From positions 1 to 64,000 of the forward strand of contig NZ_PXNQ02000015.1 of NCBI RefSeq assembly GCF_003007735.2: a stretch of DNA of 64,000 nt, written 5' to 3'. The first letter of the stretch is position 1; each line of letters starts with the position of its first letter. Origin of the DNA: Paracoccus methylarcula (lineage in GTDB: Bacteria > Pseudomonadota > Alphaproteobacteria > Rhodobacterales > Rhodobacteraceae). This document shows, in pieces, positions 6,101-14,095 of the stretch. The position numbers and the translations under genes are program-made. Under the pieces are notes generated by a model, which was given only the letters and a program-made list of their open reading frames with translations, searched no databases and was not told the DNA's origin.

Positions 6101-6723
6101 CACAGGTTCAGCTCGCCTCCGTTGACGATCTCGACGAATATCCGTTGACGATCGAGGATCGGCTCGACAGCCATTACTTCATGGCGTGGGAACGGCGGCG
6201 CTGGTTGAACTGCGACATGCGCCTGAAAGGCACGGCCGAGTGCCGGGCGCTGTATTTCGACCTTATCAATATCAGTTATGACCAGGCCCCGGTGGGCACA
6301 TTGCCGACCGATCATGCCGTCCTGGCGAAGATGCTGTTTGTCGATCGCGATCACTTCTCGCAGCTCTGCCGGTTGGAATTCGGGCCGCTGCATAAATGGC
6401 GGCGCGTCAAATGTCGGGAGGAGATCCGGCTCATGCATCCAATGGTGCTGCGCTCGCTCACCGAAGCGATGTCACGGAAAGAGGATCATCGGGCGCGGTC
6501 CGAAGCGGCCAGTGCGGCGAAGCGTCTTCTGCGGCTTCGATCGTCGCTTGCCGGATACCAGGCCGAGTTGGCGCAAAACGACGCTGCAGTCCGGTGGATC
6601 GACGAATGGCTGGTCAAGGAAGGCTGCGAATACCGGTCATCCAGCTGGATCGAGCGCGGTATCGCTCGTTGGTCCGATCACATGCTTGACCTGACGATGT
6701 CGCGCAATCGAACGCGCCGCTGA
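6097..6723 (+). CDS. Possible DUF1376-like replication protein
   Basis: 208 residues. The N-terminal half contains YFDLINISYDQAPVGTLPTD followed by HAVLAKMLFVD, a pattern like the DUF1376 domain found near phage replication initiators; the C-terminal half is basic and helical. It is the last gene of the coupled chain and lies immediately before the iteron/DnaA-box region at 6735-6875, which fits a role in replication. The family call is tentative. Confidence 0.5.
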   Translation: MTQVQLASVDDLDEYPLTIEDRLDSHYFMAWERRRWLNCDMRLKGTAECRALYFDLINISYDQAPVGTLPTDHAVLAKMLFVDRDHFSQLCRLEFGPLHKWRRVKCREEIRLMHPMVLRSLTEAMSRKEDHRARSEAASAAKRLLRLRSSLAGYQAELAQNDAAVRWIDEWLVKEGCEYRSSSWIERGIARWSDHMLDLTMSRNRTRR

Positions 6724-6734
6724 GATTTTCCGAA

Positions 6735-6875
6735 CTGTCCCGACACTGTCTGAAAGACAGTCTGAGACAGTCCGCAGACACTTCGAGACTGTCTCGCTCG
6801 ATAGAGACAGGGACAAAGATAAAGACAGAGACAGCGACCGGGCTGCGACATTCCGGCGCTTGGACTTGTGGATAA
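6735..6875. other. Candidate phage replication origin (iterons plus DnaA box)
   Basis: Eight copies of GACAG or its complement CTGTC occur between 6735 and 6834. Several pair as hairpins: ACTGTCT-GAA-AGACAGT (6745-6761) and CTGTCTC/GAGACAG (6789-6810). At 6867-6875 is TGTGGATAA, the exact complement of the DnaA box TTATCCACA. The region is non-coding and sits between a DUF1376-like gene and further early genes. Origin function is inferred. Confidence 0.45.
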
Positions 6876-6906
6876 GTCGGAAAGGCTGAGAAAGGGGGAA
6901 GTGGCT

Positions 6907-7512
6907 ATGGCGGGTGTAACGGCGGAAGCGAAGGCGCGGGTTGATGCGCTGTTGTTCGAGCCTTTGGCGGGCCTGTCGCGCAAGCGCGGCGTGAGTGCCG
7001 AGGCGCATGAAAAGAGCCTTGCCCGGTTGCGGGGTTGGCTCAGCTACATGTCGAATGAGAACCTTCGGGCCATGGTCGATCTGATCGCCCGTCATGCCGT
7101 CAAGGGTGTCTGGCCCGAGGAAGGGCTGATCCGCAGCTGGGCGATGACCCTGCAATGCCCGCCGCCACGCGACTGCGCCTATGCCCGCAGCCTGATCAAA
7201 TCGGCCATGGGCCGGCAGGCGATGGCCGAGGGCTGGGCGGTCGAGCTGTTCCAGGTCGCCAAGAAGCTCGGTCCGCCTCCCGGCAAATACATCATCTCCC
7301 GGCTCAAGCAGGATGCAGACAGCAACCGGCACCGGCGGCGGGTGATCCGCGAGAATATCGAGGCCGGGCGGGCCACGCCCGACGACAGGCGCTGGCTGGA
7401 GGGCTGGCATGCCGAACTGGCCGAGATCGAGGCCATCCAATCCGCCGTGGAAGAAAGCGAGGCAGGCAATGACAGTGATCAATCCGGTAGCGGGCGCGGC
7501 GCGGCTGCGTGA
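6907..7512 (+). CDS. Hypothetical early protein
   Basis: 201 residues from ATG 6907, chosen for the upstream GGGGGAAG; an in-frame GTG at 6868 would overlap the DnaA box. Mostly helical and basic, with a Trp-rich central part (KGVWPEEGLIRSWAMTLQ) and a charged helical C-terminus. I do not recognise the family. It overlaps the next gene by 44 nt. Confidence 0.6.
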   Translation: MAGVTAEAKARVDALLFEPLAGLSRKRGVSAEAHEKSLARLRGWLSYMSNENLRAMVDLIARHAVKGVWPEEGLIRSWAMTLQCPPPRDCAYARSLIKSAMGRQAMAEGWAVELFQVAKKLGPPPGKYIISRLKQDADSNRHRRRVIRENIEAGRATPDDRRWLEGWHAELAEIEAIQSAVEESEAGNDSDQSGSGRGAAA

Positions 7513-8167
7513 TGAACGTGACCGCCTCGAAGCGCTGATCGCGCGGGCGGTTCCGGTGGAAGGTTGCGGACCCGAGATCCCGGTGGCCCCGGCGCGTGGT
7601 CCGTCACGAAGCGTCACTCCGCATGTGATGATGCCCGATCCCAAGCATAAGACCGGCTGGAAGGTCGAGCAAACCGGCTGGCGCGGGTTCAAGGCGGCAC
7701 AGGCCATCGACATCTTCGACCAGTTGGCGATCAAGGCCGCCAGGCGGGAACAGGAACCGCCTTTCACCAAGGGACAGGTGAATGCCGCGCGGCTCTATCG
7801 CGATCTCGTGGAACGGCACAGTGCCGGTGGCATGAAATTGGCCAGCCTCGAAGGTCGGGTCGCGTCAGGATCGGGGAAGGGTGGGGAGTTCATGGATACC
7901 TTCCTTGCCGAGGGCGAGGCGATCAGGCGGATGCAGCGGGCGATCGGCAACGGTGTGGCGATGCAGGTTCGGCGGATGCGACCGTCAGCTCGGGGCGGGA
8001 AGTCGGCACGGAATATCCGGGATCGCGACCTGGTCGACGCCATCTGCCTGCAGGGGAAATCGTTTCGGCGGGTGCTGGAGGTGCATGGGTGGACCGACTC
8101 TGCGCGCAATACCAGGCTGATAATGTCGGCGCTGGCGGATGTGTTGGACAGGATGCAGGGATATTGA
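7469..8167 (+). CDS. Hypothetical protein, possible late regulator
   Basis: 232 residues from ATG 7469, with GAGG just upstream. The C-terminal 60 residues (LVDAICLQGKSFRRVLEVHG, then ARNTRLIMSALADVLDRM) look like a helix-turn-helix. As the last gene of the early rightward block it would be well placed to be a late-gene activator or antiterminator, but that is position-based inference. Confidence 0.55.
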   Translation: MTVINPVAGAARLRDERDRLEALIARAVPVEGCGPEIPVAPARGPSRSVTPHVMMPDPKHKTGWKVEQTGWRGFKAAQAIDIFDQLAIKAARREQEPPFTKGQVNAARLYRDLVERHSAGGMKLASLEGRVASGSGKGGEFMDTFLAEGEAIRRMQRAIGNGVAMQVRRMRPSARGGKSARNIRDRDLVDAICLQGKSFRRVLEVHGWTDSARNTRLIMSALADVLDRMQGY

Positions 8168-8190
8168 TGTCTACAATGCAGACAGAACTG

Positions 8191-8562
8191 TCATTCAGCG
8201 TGCTCGGTCAACCATGCTTCCATCATCTTGATCTCGGCTTCCTGAGCTTCGATAACTTCTTCGGCAAGAGCGCGCACCTCTGCATCCGATCCGAATTCAA
8301 GTACGATGCGAGCCATATCGATTGCCCCTTGATGGTGGGGGATCATGCCACGCATGAAGTCTACATCTGGATCACCGCTATATTCGATACTCATGCCGTC
8401 GTGCATCCGGTCCATTGCCTCGCGATAGGCTGTGGTCGAGGCCATAGCGTCAGGCTGTGACTGCGACATGTCTCCGTGATCGCTATGATCCGAAGGCTCC
8501 TGGGCATAAAGTGAGCCCGCAATGAATAAACTTGCCAGCATCGCAGATGCAAACTTTGCCAT
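8191..8562 (-). CDS. DUF305 (CopM-like) periplasmic protein
   Basis: 123 residues from ATG 8562, preceded by AGGAGA. A signal peptide with cleavage near SLYAQ (about residue 20) is followed by a His/Asp/Met-rich linker and the DUF305 core MHDGMSIEYSGDPDVDFM, then RGMIPHHQGAIDMARIVLE. The family is a helical-bundle periplasmic protein; some members (CopM) bind copper or silver. It lies between phage early and packaging genes, in the opposite direction, so it is probably a cargo (moron) gene expressed in the lysogen. Confidence 0.9.
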   Translation of the reverse strand: MAKFASAMLASLFIAGSLYAQEPSDHSDHGDMSQSQPDAMASTTAYREAMDRMHDGMSIEYSGDPDVDFMRGMIPHHQGAIDMARIVLEFGSDAEVRALAEEVIEAQEAEIKMMEAWLTEHAE

Positions 8563-8858
8563 CTGATCGTTCTCCTGTTTTCCGTTGCCGATCAGAAGTA
8601 TTCCCTCCTCTTGGTTGGAAGGTCAACGGCTGCACAGAATAGTGAAGCTGCCACGACTTTTTCTGCCGTGGTCGCCGTTGGAGACAGAGCCAGAATGCGA
8701 AGGTCGCAAAGGGCTCACTACCCACGTTTATGTTTGCTATGAATAAACCTCGGAAAATTCTTCCTTGACGGCTTAGGACGGACGGGCGCATAAGTATTGC
8801 CATCATCTAGACGTACGCCCGCCGGGATCATCCCCTCGCGGGCGTCTTCGTTTCGTGT
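8563..8858. other. Non-coding gap with promoter-like and hairpin sequences
   Basis: About 300 bases without a convincing gene. It should contain the DUF305 promoter (leftward). A rightward TTGACG (8764-8769) with a CATAAG-like -10 is possible. A hairpin at 8816-8844 (CGCCCGC/GCGGGCG) ends the gap near the stop of the next leftward gene. Confidence 0.4.
8816..8844. terminator. Possible terminator hairpin
   Basis: CGCCCGC (8816-8822) and GCGGGCG (8838-8844) form a 7-bp GC stem. On the plus strand it is followed by TCTTCGTTT, only partly T-rich. It lies 15 bases beyond the stop of the leftward gene ending at 8859, so it may terminate that gene, although the T-run is on the other strand. Confidence 0.45.
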
Positions 8859-9062
8859 TCAGCCGACTATAGAGAGCGACCTGCTGATATCGATCTGCTC
8901 AGGGGACTCGACAACGTGGTAAAGTTGCGGGTGCCCACCAAGCCATATCGTAAGCAGCGTCCCCCCATCGATCGGCTCTGCAGAGTGAAATTTTGTTTGT
9001 TTCGCGAATTTCACTGTGATGATCTTTTGGGTTTCATAATCGGTTAGCGGAATGCTCAGCAT
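8859..9062 (-). CDS. Small hypothetical protein (67 aa), paralogue of 9204-9431
   Basis: 67 residues from ATG 9062, with AAAGGA upstream. MLSIPLTDYETQKIITVKF... is beta-rich. It aligns by eye with the 75-residue protein at 9204-9431: same L-x-D-Y/F-E-T opening, then a Gly-Gly turn and a final aromatic strand. A roughly 88-bp leader starting 40 bases upstream is duplicated in front of another small gene. Function unknown. Confidence 0.6.
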   Translation of the reverse strand: MLSIPLTDYETQKIITVKFAKQTKFHSAEPIDGGTLLTIWLGGHPQLYHVVESPEQIDISRSLSIVG

Positions 9063-9100
9063 TGGGCTGTCCTTTACACGGCGGCGGACAGGATGATGTC

Positions 9101-9188
9101 ACGTCTTGTCGAGCCTGTAGTTGATCGAGATCAGTAACAGCTTGATCGCCCGAACTGACCCGTAGGCAGTACCAGGGGAAGCTGCCGG
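9101..9188. repeat. Direct repeat copy 1 (small-gene leader)
   Basis: The 88 bases from ACGTCTTGTCGAGCCTGTAG to GGGGAAGCTGCCGG recur with scattered differences at 9762-9847. Both copies lie 35-45 bases upstream of the start of a small leftward gene. In one frame both encode a similar peptide around LISINY(R/S)LDKT, so the repeat may derive from a duplicated gene. Confidence 0.8.
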
Positions 9189-9203
9189 ATCGTTCTGACG
9201 GAT

Positions 9204-9431
9204 TTATGCGTGTCGAAGCACGACGCGCTGGATCGCAGCAAATTCTGCGAATATCCATTCTCGACCCTGACGGACCCGTAAGGTTCTTATCGACCCGCCG
9301 TCCTTAACCCGAACGACTGTTCCGGCCCCGCCGTCGCCGTCACCCTGCGGGATGCTGATCGTTGTATTTGGCGTGATTTCTACCGAGATGTCCCCGGTTG
9401 TTTCAAAGTCTTGCAATGTGAGGGTCTGCAT
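9204..9431 (-). CDS. Small hypothetical protein (75 aa)
   Basis: 75 residues from ATG 9431, with GGAGA upstream. MQTLTLQDFETTGDISVEIT is followed by a Gly-rich turn and basic beta strands. Similar in layout to the protein at 8859-9062, so the two are probably paralogues. Not recognised as a named family. Confidence 0.6.
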   Translation of the reverse strand: MQTLTLQDFETTGDISVEITPNTTISIPQGDGDGGAGTVVRVKDGGSIRTLRVRQGREWIFAEFAAIQRVVLRHA

Positions 9432-9525
9432 GGTCCAATCTCCAATGTGGGTCGAGGGCTGAATGAAGTATGCCTCATTGGCAAAGGCAGATTACCGAGC
9501 ACCACATCTACACAGCGCGGTGTTC

Positions 9526-9723
9526 CTACTTGATGACGGACATCTCGATATCGATTTCGCCTTCTGACAGTCCTTTGGCCATTGGGTGTGAGTTGATGAG
9601 GCTCGATTTCAGGTTTTTTGCCGTTCTCTTCATGCCTTGATCGGCGTGATCCTCAATTGTCCCGCTGTGGACTTCCGCACCGTCTGGTTTGCGCGTCACC
9701 GTATAGCCAAATGTTCTCGTCAT
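9526..9723 (-). CDS. Small hypothetical protein (65 aa)
   Basis: 65 residues starting at ATG 9723, chosen because AAGGA is nine bases upstream; the frame is open further upstream through the repeated leader but without a start signal. MTRTFGYTVTRKPDGAEVHS...MKRTAKNLKSSLINSHPMAK is basic then acidic. Function unknown. Confidence 0.55.
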   Translation of the reverse strand: MTRTFGYTVTRKPDGAEVHSGTIEDHADQGMKRTAKNLKSSLINSHPMAKGLSEGEIDIEMSVIK

Positions 9724-9761
9724 TGGTGGCATTCCTTCATGTTGGGGAATCAAATGCTGCC

Positions 9762-9847
9762 ACGTCTTGTCGAGGCTGTAATTGATCGAGATCAGTGTTA
9801 TCTCGATCATCCGAACCTGTAGGGAATACCAGTGGGGAAGCTGCCGC
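9762..9847. repeat. Direct repeat copy 2 (small-gene leader)
   Basis: Second copy of the leader at 9101-9188, in the same orientation, 38 bases upstream of the gene at 9526-9723. Conserved blocks include CGTCTTGTCGAG, TTGATCGAGATCAGT and GGGGAAGCTGCCG. Confidence 0.8.
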
Positions 9848-9938
9848 GCCCCGATCATGTAAGCCGGTCCGCCTCGCAAGCAGGCTGCGGCCCCGGCAGC
9901 TAAGCGGGTGGGATGCCCGTGCCTATCGAGGATCAATC

Positions 9939-10286
9939 ATGGCAAGGCTCAAGCAGCTGGCACTGCGTTGTGGTGCGCTGAAGGCGCGCGGCTCGGGCGG
10001 TGATACTCCGGTTCGATCACGTGATCGGATCGATACATGGCGCAAATGGTACAACACGCGGCAATGGCGTGATTTGCGCTGGTCGGTGTTGGTCGATGAA
10101 CTGTTCACCTGCCGTCGATGCGGACATGTTGGTGACAGCCCGGTGATGGTCGCTGACCATATCACCCCGCATCGCGGCAACCGCGCCCTGTTCTTCGATC
10201 GGGGCAACCTGCAGTGCCTGTGCAAGCAGTGCCACGACCGGGAAAAGCAGAAGGAAGAGCGGCGCAATGCTAATCGGAATGATTGA
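9939..10286 (+). CDS. HNH endonuclease (packaging-associated)
   Basis: 115 residues from ATG 9939, with GAGG eight bases upstream. It has the HNH pattern: CRRCG (about residue 61), VADHITPHRGN with the H-N pair, and LQCLCKQCHDREK with the last His and zinc cysteines. HNH proteins directly upstream of the terminase genes are typical of HK97-like phages and help the terminase cut DNA during packaging. Overlaps the next gene by 20 nt. Confidence 0.9.
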   Translation: MARLKQLALRCGALKARGSGGDTPVRSRDRIDTWRKWYNTRQWRDLRWSVLVDELFTCRRCGHVGDSPVMVADHITPHRGNRALFFDRGNLQCLCKQCHDREKQKEERRNANRND

Positions 10287-10515
10287 AGGCGTCACCCGCA
10301 TCATCGGCAAGCATCAGGGATATCGCGGTCTCCCGCTGCGGGATGAGATGATCAACTGTACAGTCAATGGTGATGCCACCCCCGTCATGGTTTCCGCTTG
10401 GGTACCGACGCCAGAGGAACTGGAGCGGTTGAACGCCGGGGCCTCGGTTCACCTTCGGGTCCTCGGCACTGCCCATCCGCCTGTTATCCTGGACGTGGGT
10501 GACGTGCCGGCCTGA
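10267..10515 (+). CDS. Small phage protein between HNH and terminase
   Basis: 82 residues from ATG 10267, with GGAAGAG upstream. Beta-rich, MLIGMIEGVTRIIGKHQGYR..., ending in a proline-rich strand. No named family recognised, but small proteins of this shape are common at this position in phage packaging operons. Confidence 0.6.
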   Translation: MLIGMIEGVTRIIGKHQGYRGLPLRDEMINCTVNGDATPVMVSAWVPTPEELERLNAGASVHLRVLGTAHPPVILDVGDVPA

Positions 10516-10600
10516 ACTGCCTCAAATAGGGGGGTACCCGAAAGTCTGGGGTCCTCGCGCCGGTACACCCGCGTCCCCCTCAATCGGAGATTTTTTTCCT
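10516..10600. other. Candidate cos region upstream of small terminase
   Basis: A non-coding stretch of about 85 bases between the HNH-side genes and the small terminase gene. It contains GGGTACCC (10532-10539), runs of G and C, and imperfect inverted repeats. In cos-type phages the packaging site often lies here. There is no direct proof. Confidence 0.3.
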
Positions 10601-11083
10601 GTGGAACACGAAAATTCACCAGCCGAGCAGGGGGTCGACCTGTTCGGACAACCTGTCATGCCGCTGCGTGATCGACGTGGCCGAAAGTCGTACAGGAAAG
10701 ATAAAGAAAATCAGGCGTTTGTCGCGCGTCGTGCGGCTGATGGCTGGACGCATGAGATGATCGCCCAGGATATGGGGATCGATCCGAAGACCCTCCGGAA
10801 GCATTTTTCCCGCGAGCTGTCTTCCGGTCGGGTCTTCATGGTGGGCGAGATGCTGGACATCCTGCACCGCCGGGCACGCGAGGGACATGTGCCATCAGTC
10901 AAGGCGCTTCTCGATCGTTACGAGGATGTTGCCCCGACTGCGCCTCGCAACCGGGAAGCGTCAGACCAGGGTGATGCCGAAGATGACAAGCCGCTCGGCA
11001 AGAAGGAACAGGCACGGCTCGAAGCCCAGCAGATGCCTGACAACTACGGCGATATCTTCAACCGGATGAAGGGCCGGCACTGA
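10601..11083 (+). CDS. Terminase small subunit-like protein
   Basis: 160 residues from GTG 10601, with CGGAGA about ten bases upstream; an in-frame GTG at 10499 would extend it by 34 residues. A helix-turn-helix lies at WTHEMIAQDMGIDPKTLRKH (about residues 50-70), followed by a helical oligomerisation-type region and a charged tail. Directly upstream of the large terminase with a TGATG overlap, the usual place for the DNA-recognition subunit. Confidence 0.75.
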   Translation: MEHENSPAEQGVDLFGQPVMPLRDRRGRKSYRKDKENQAFVARRAADGWTHEMIAQDMGIDPKTLRKHFSRELSSGRVFMVGEMLDILHRRAREGHVPSVKALLDRYEDVAPTAPRNREASDQGDAEDDKPLGKKEQARLEAQQMPDNYGDIFNRMKGRH

Positions 11084-12810
11084 TGGCCTTCGACGGCGTT
11101 TCCTTCGCCTGCCCGGATTGGGCGGAGAAGTTGAAGCGGGGTGAGACGCCAATCCCGGCATTGCCTCTCGACCAGGTGATGGCCGACGCGGCCGTTGACC
11201 TGTTCGATCTTTTGCGCGTGCCCGACATACCGGGACAGCCAACCATGGGCGAGGCGGGCGGCGACTGGATCCGCGACCTGGTTCGGGCGGCGTTCGGTTC
11301 GATCGACCCGGAAACTGGAAAGCGCTTCGTCGGGGAAATCTTCAACCTGATCCCGAAGAAGAATTCGAAGACCACGAATGCTGCTGCGTTGGGTCTGATC
11401 GCGCTGCTGATGAACCGCCGTCCGAATATCGACGGCGTGATCATTGGGCCGACACAGGAAGTTGCCGACAAGTGCTTTGCTCAGGCCGCCGGCATGATCG
11501 ATGCCGATCCGTACCTGCGCAAACGGTTCAAGGTGATCGAGCACAAGAAAACCATCCTCGACCTGCACCAGGACGAGGAAACCGGCGTGAAGATGAACGC
11601 CAAGCTGAAGATCAAAAGCTTCGATCCCAAGGTGGTGACCGGCAGTATCCCGGCCTTTGCGATCCTCGATGAGTTGCACCTGATGGCCGAAATGAACCAC
11701 GCCTCGCGCGTTGTCGGCCAGATCAGGGGCGGCATGATCACCAATGACGAAAGCTTGCTGATCATCATCACGACGCAATCGGAGGTTCCTCCTGCCGGGG
11801 TGTTCAAGGCGGAGTTGCAATACGCGCGCGGCGTTCGCGACGGTCAGATCACCGCCGGGGTCCGGATGCTGCCGGTATTGTACGAGTTTCCCGAGGATGT
11901 GCAGCGCTCAGACGACAAGGCCTGGCGCGACCCGAAGCTGTGGCCGATGGTGCTGCCGAACCTCGGGCGGTCAGTCACGATCGAGCGGCTGATCGCTGAT
12001 TATCATACCGCTGTCCAGAAGGGCATCGAGGAGGAAATCCGCTGGGCCTCGCAGCATCTCAATATCGAGATCGGACTGGGGCTACATGCGAACCGGTGGC
12101 CTGGTGCCGATTTCTGGCCGGCATGCAGTGATCCGGAGTTGACCTTTGACGAGCTGATCCGCCGGTCCGAGGTTTGCGTGGTCGGCGTGGACGGGGGCGG
12201 CCTCGACGATCTGTTCGCGATGGCCGCAATCGGTCGTGACAAGGAAACCCGAGATTGGCTTCATTGGGCTCATGCCTGGGCCTTTCCGGAAGTGTTCGAT
12301 CGAAGGAAGAGCATCGCTCCGGCACTATGGGATTTCGAAGCGGCCGGCGATCTGACCGTCTGTGAATTCGTCGGCCAGGACGTTGCCGAGGCTGTCGATC
12401 GCATCGAGCAGCTTGAGGCTGCTGGCCTGTTGCCGGAGGATTCGCCTGCAATTGGCCTGGACGCCTACGGCATCGCCGAGCTTCTGGACGAACTTGAAGA
12501 TCGCGGTTTCGACGAGAACCGCTTCATCAGTGTTGGCCAGGGCTGGAAACTCCAGCAGGCCATTTTGACTCTGCCGCGCCGCCTGAAAGATCGACGCCTC
12601 ATTCATTCTGGCTCCGGCCTGATGACCTGGAATGTCGGCAATGCCAAAACTGAACTCAAGGGGAGTAATTACATCGTGACGAAGCAGGCTGCCGGAAGCG
12701 CGAAGATCGACGCCCTGATGGCGACCTTCAACGCCGCGATGCTGATGTTCGGGAATCCTACGGCGGCCGGTCCGTCCGTCTATGAATCTCGCGGAATCCT
12801 GGTGGTCTGA
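11083..12810 (+). CDS. Terminase large subunit
   Basis: 575 residues, the normal size. The ATPase domain has a deviant Walker A, LIPKKNSKTT (residues 89-98), and Walker B AILDE (193-197). The C-terminal nuclease domain begins near VCVVGVDGGGLDD, with the acidic residues expected of an RNase H-like fold. HK97-type family. It powers DNA translocation into the prohead and cuts the concatemer. Overlaps both the small subunit and the portal by TGATG. Confidence 0.95.
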   Translation: MAFDGVSFACPDWAEKLKRGETPIPALPLDQVMADAAVDLFDLLRVPDIPGQPTMGEAGGDWIRDLVRAAFGSIDPETGKRFVGEIFNLIPKKNSKTTNAAALGLIALLMNRRPNIDGVIIGPTQEVADKCFAQAAGMIDADPYLRKRFKVIEHKKTILDLHQDEETGVKMNAKLKIKSFDPKVVTGSIPAFAILDELHLMAEMNHASRVVGQIRGGMITNDESLLIIITTQSEVPPAGVFKAELQYARGVRDGQITAGVRMLPVLYEFPEDVQRSDDKAWRDPKLWPMVLPNLGRSVTIERLIADYHTAVQKGIEEEIRWASQHLNIEIGLGLHANRWPGADFWPACSDPELTFDELIRRSEVCVVGVDGGGLDDLFAMAAIGRDKETRDWLHWAHAWAFPEVFDRRKSIAPALWDFEAAGDLTVCEFVGQDVAEAVDRIEQLEAAGLLPEDSPAIGLDAYGIAELLDELEDRGFDENRFISVGQGWKLQQAILTLPRRLKDRRLIHSGSGLMTWNVGNAKTELKGSNYIVTKQAAGSAKIDALMATFNAAMLMFGNPTAAGPSVYESRGILVV

Positions 12811-14095
12811 TGGGTCTGTTCGATCGGTTCCGATCCTCCGCGCAGCAATCGGCGCCGGATCCTGCAACCATGTCGCGCAGCGTAATGGATGCGGTCATGC
12901 TTCACGGACTCGATGTCAGCGCCTTCGGAGACCTCACCGATCCGGACCTCGCGGAATTCCTGCGTGGCGGCCATGCCACTGCCAGCGGTGCATCTGTCTC
13001 GGTCGAACAGGCGATGAAGAACACGGCCGTCTTCCGGTCTGTATCGCTCGTAGCATTTAGCATCGGCATGTTGCCTCTGCACCTGTTTCACACGGGCGAT
13101 GAACGTGAAAAGGCACGGAAGCACCCGCTGTTTCGCGTGCTTTATCGCCGCCCGAATGACTGGCAGACGGCCTTCGAGTTCCGCCAGCTCATGCAGCTTG
13201 GCTGCTGTTGCACGGCAACGCCTATGCCATGAAAGTCATGCGGGGCGACCAGGTGATTGCGCTGCTGCCGATCGATCCGGCGCGCGTCACTGTCGAGCAG
13301 AACGACAACATGTCGCTCAGCTACCGGTATCAGAAGCCGAAAGGCGAAGCGAAGGTTCTGGCGGCCAAGGACATATTTCATATCCGCGGCTTTACCCTCG
13401 ATGGGATATGCGGACGGTCCATGGTCAAGCAGGCCGCCGAAGCAATCGGGCTGGCCCTGCAGGCCGAACGCGCGGCGGCACGTCTGTTCAAGAACGGGAT
13501 GATCGTCGGTGGCGTCTTGAAGCATAAGGGCAAGCTGTCGCCGGAGGCCTATGATCGCCTCAAGGCCAGCATGGACGAACGCGAAGGATCGGAACAGGCC
13601 AATAAATGGATGATCCTCGAAGAGGCGATGGAGGCGGATACTGGTGGTCATTCCGCGAAAGACAGCCAGCATCTGGAAACGCGCTCGCACCAGGTCGAGG
13701 AGATCGCCCGCGTTTTCGGTGTGCCGCGCCCACTGCTGATGGTCGACGAAACCTCCTGGGGCTCCGGCATCGATGTGTTGGGGCAGCTCTTCGTCCGCTA
13801 CGGGCTCAACCCGTGGTTCACAGCATGGGAACAGGCCATCAACCGGGACCTCCTATCGCGCCGCGAGGAGGATCAGTTCTACGCCAAGTTCAACGCGGGC
13901 GGTCTGTTGCGCGGCAGCATGAAGGATATGGCCGACTTCTTTGCCAAGGGTCTCGGCGCAGGCGGGCATCATCCGTTCCTGCATCCCGACGAGGCGCGCG
14001 ATTGGCTCGAACTCGGACATCGCGACGATCTGCCCGTGGCGGTCAGCAAAGCGAAGGAAGCGAACAATGACGATCCGCAACGCACCCAAGATTAA
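12810..14095 (+). pseudogene. Portal protein, single-base frameshift
   Basis: HK97-type portal of about 428 residues once repaired. The first frame (12810 to about 13200) gives MGLFDRFRSS... to EFRQLMQLG; the second continues LLHGNAYAMKVMRGDQ... to 14095, including RPLLMVDETSWGSGI. Reading GGCCTGCTG instead of GGCTGCTG near 13200 restores one frame. As written, the product stops at 13232. The portal is essential for a viable phage, so this is either a defective prophage or, more likely, an assembly deletion: four other genes show the same defect. Confidence 0.9.

Noticed and set aside
6637..7770. Leftward 377-codon frame containing an (SL)n stretch
   Set aside because: The SL repeat is the antisense reading of the GACAG iterons and the rest is antisense to early genes.
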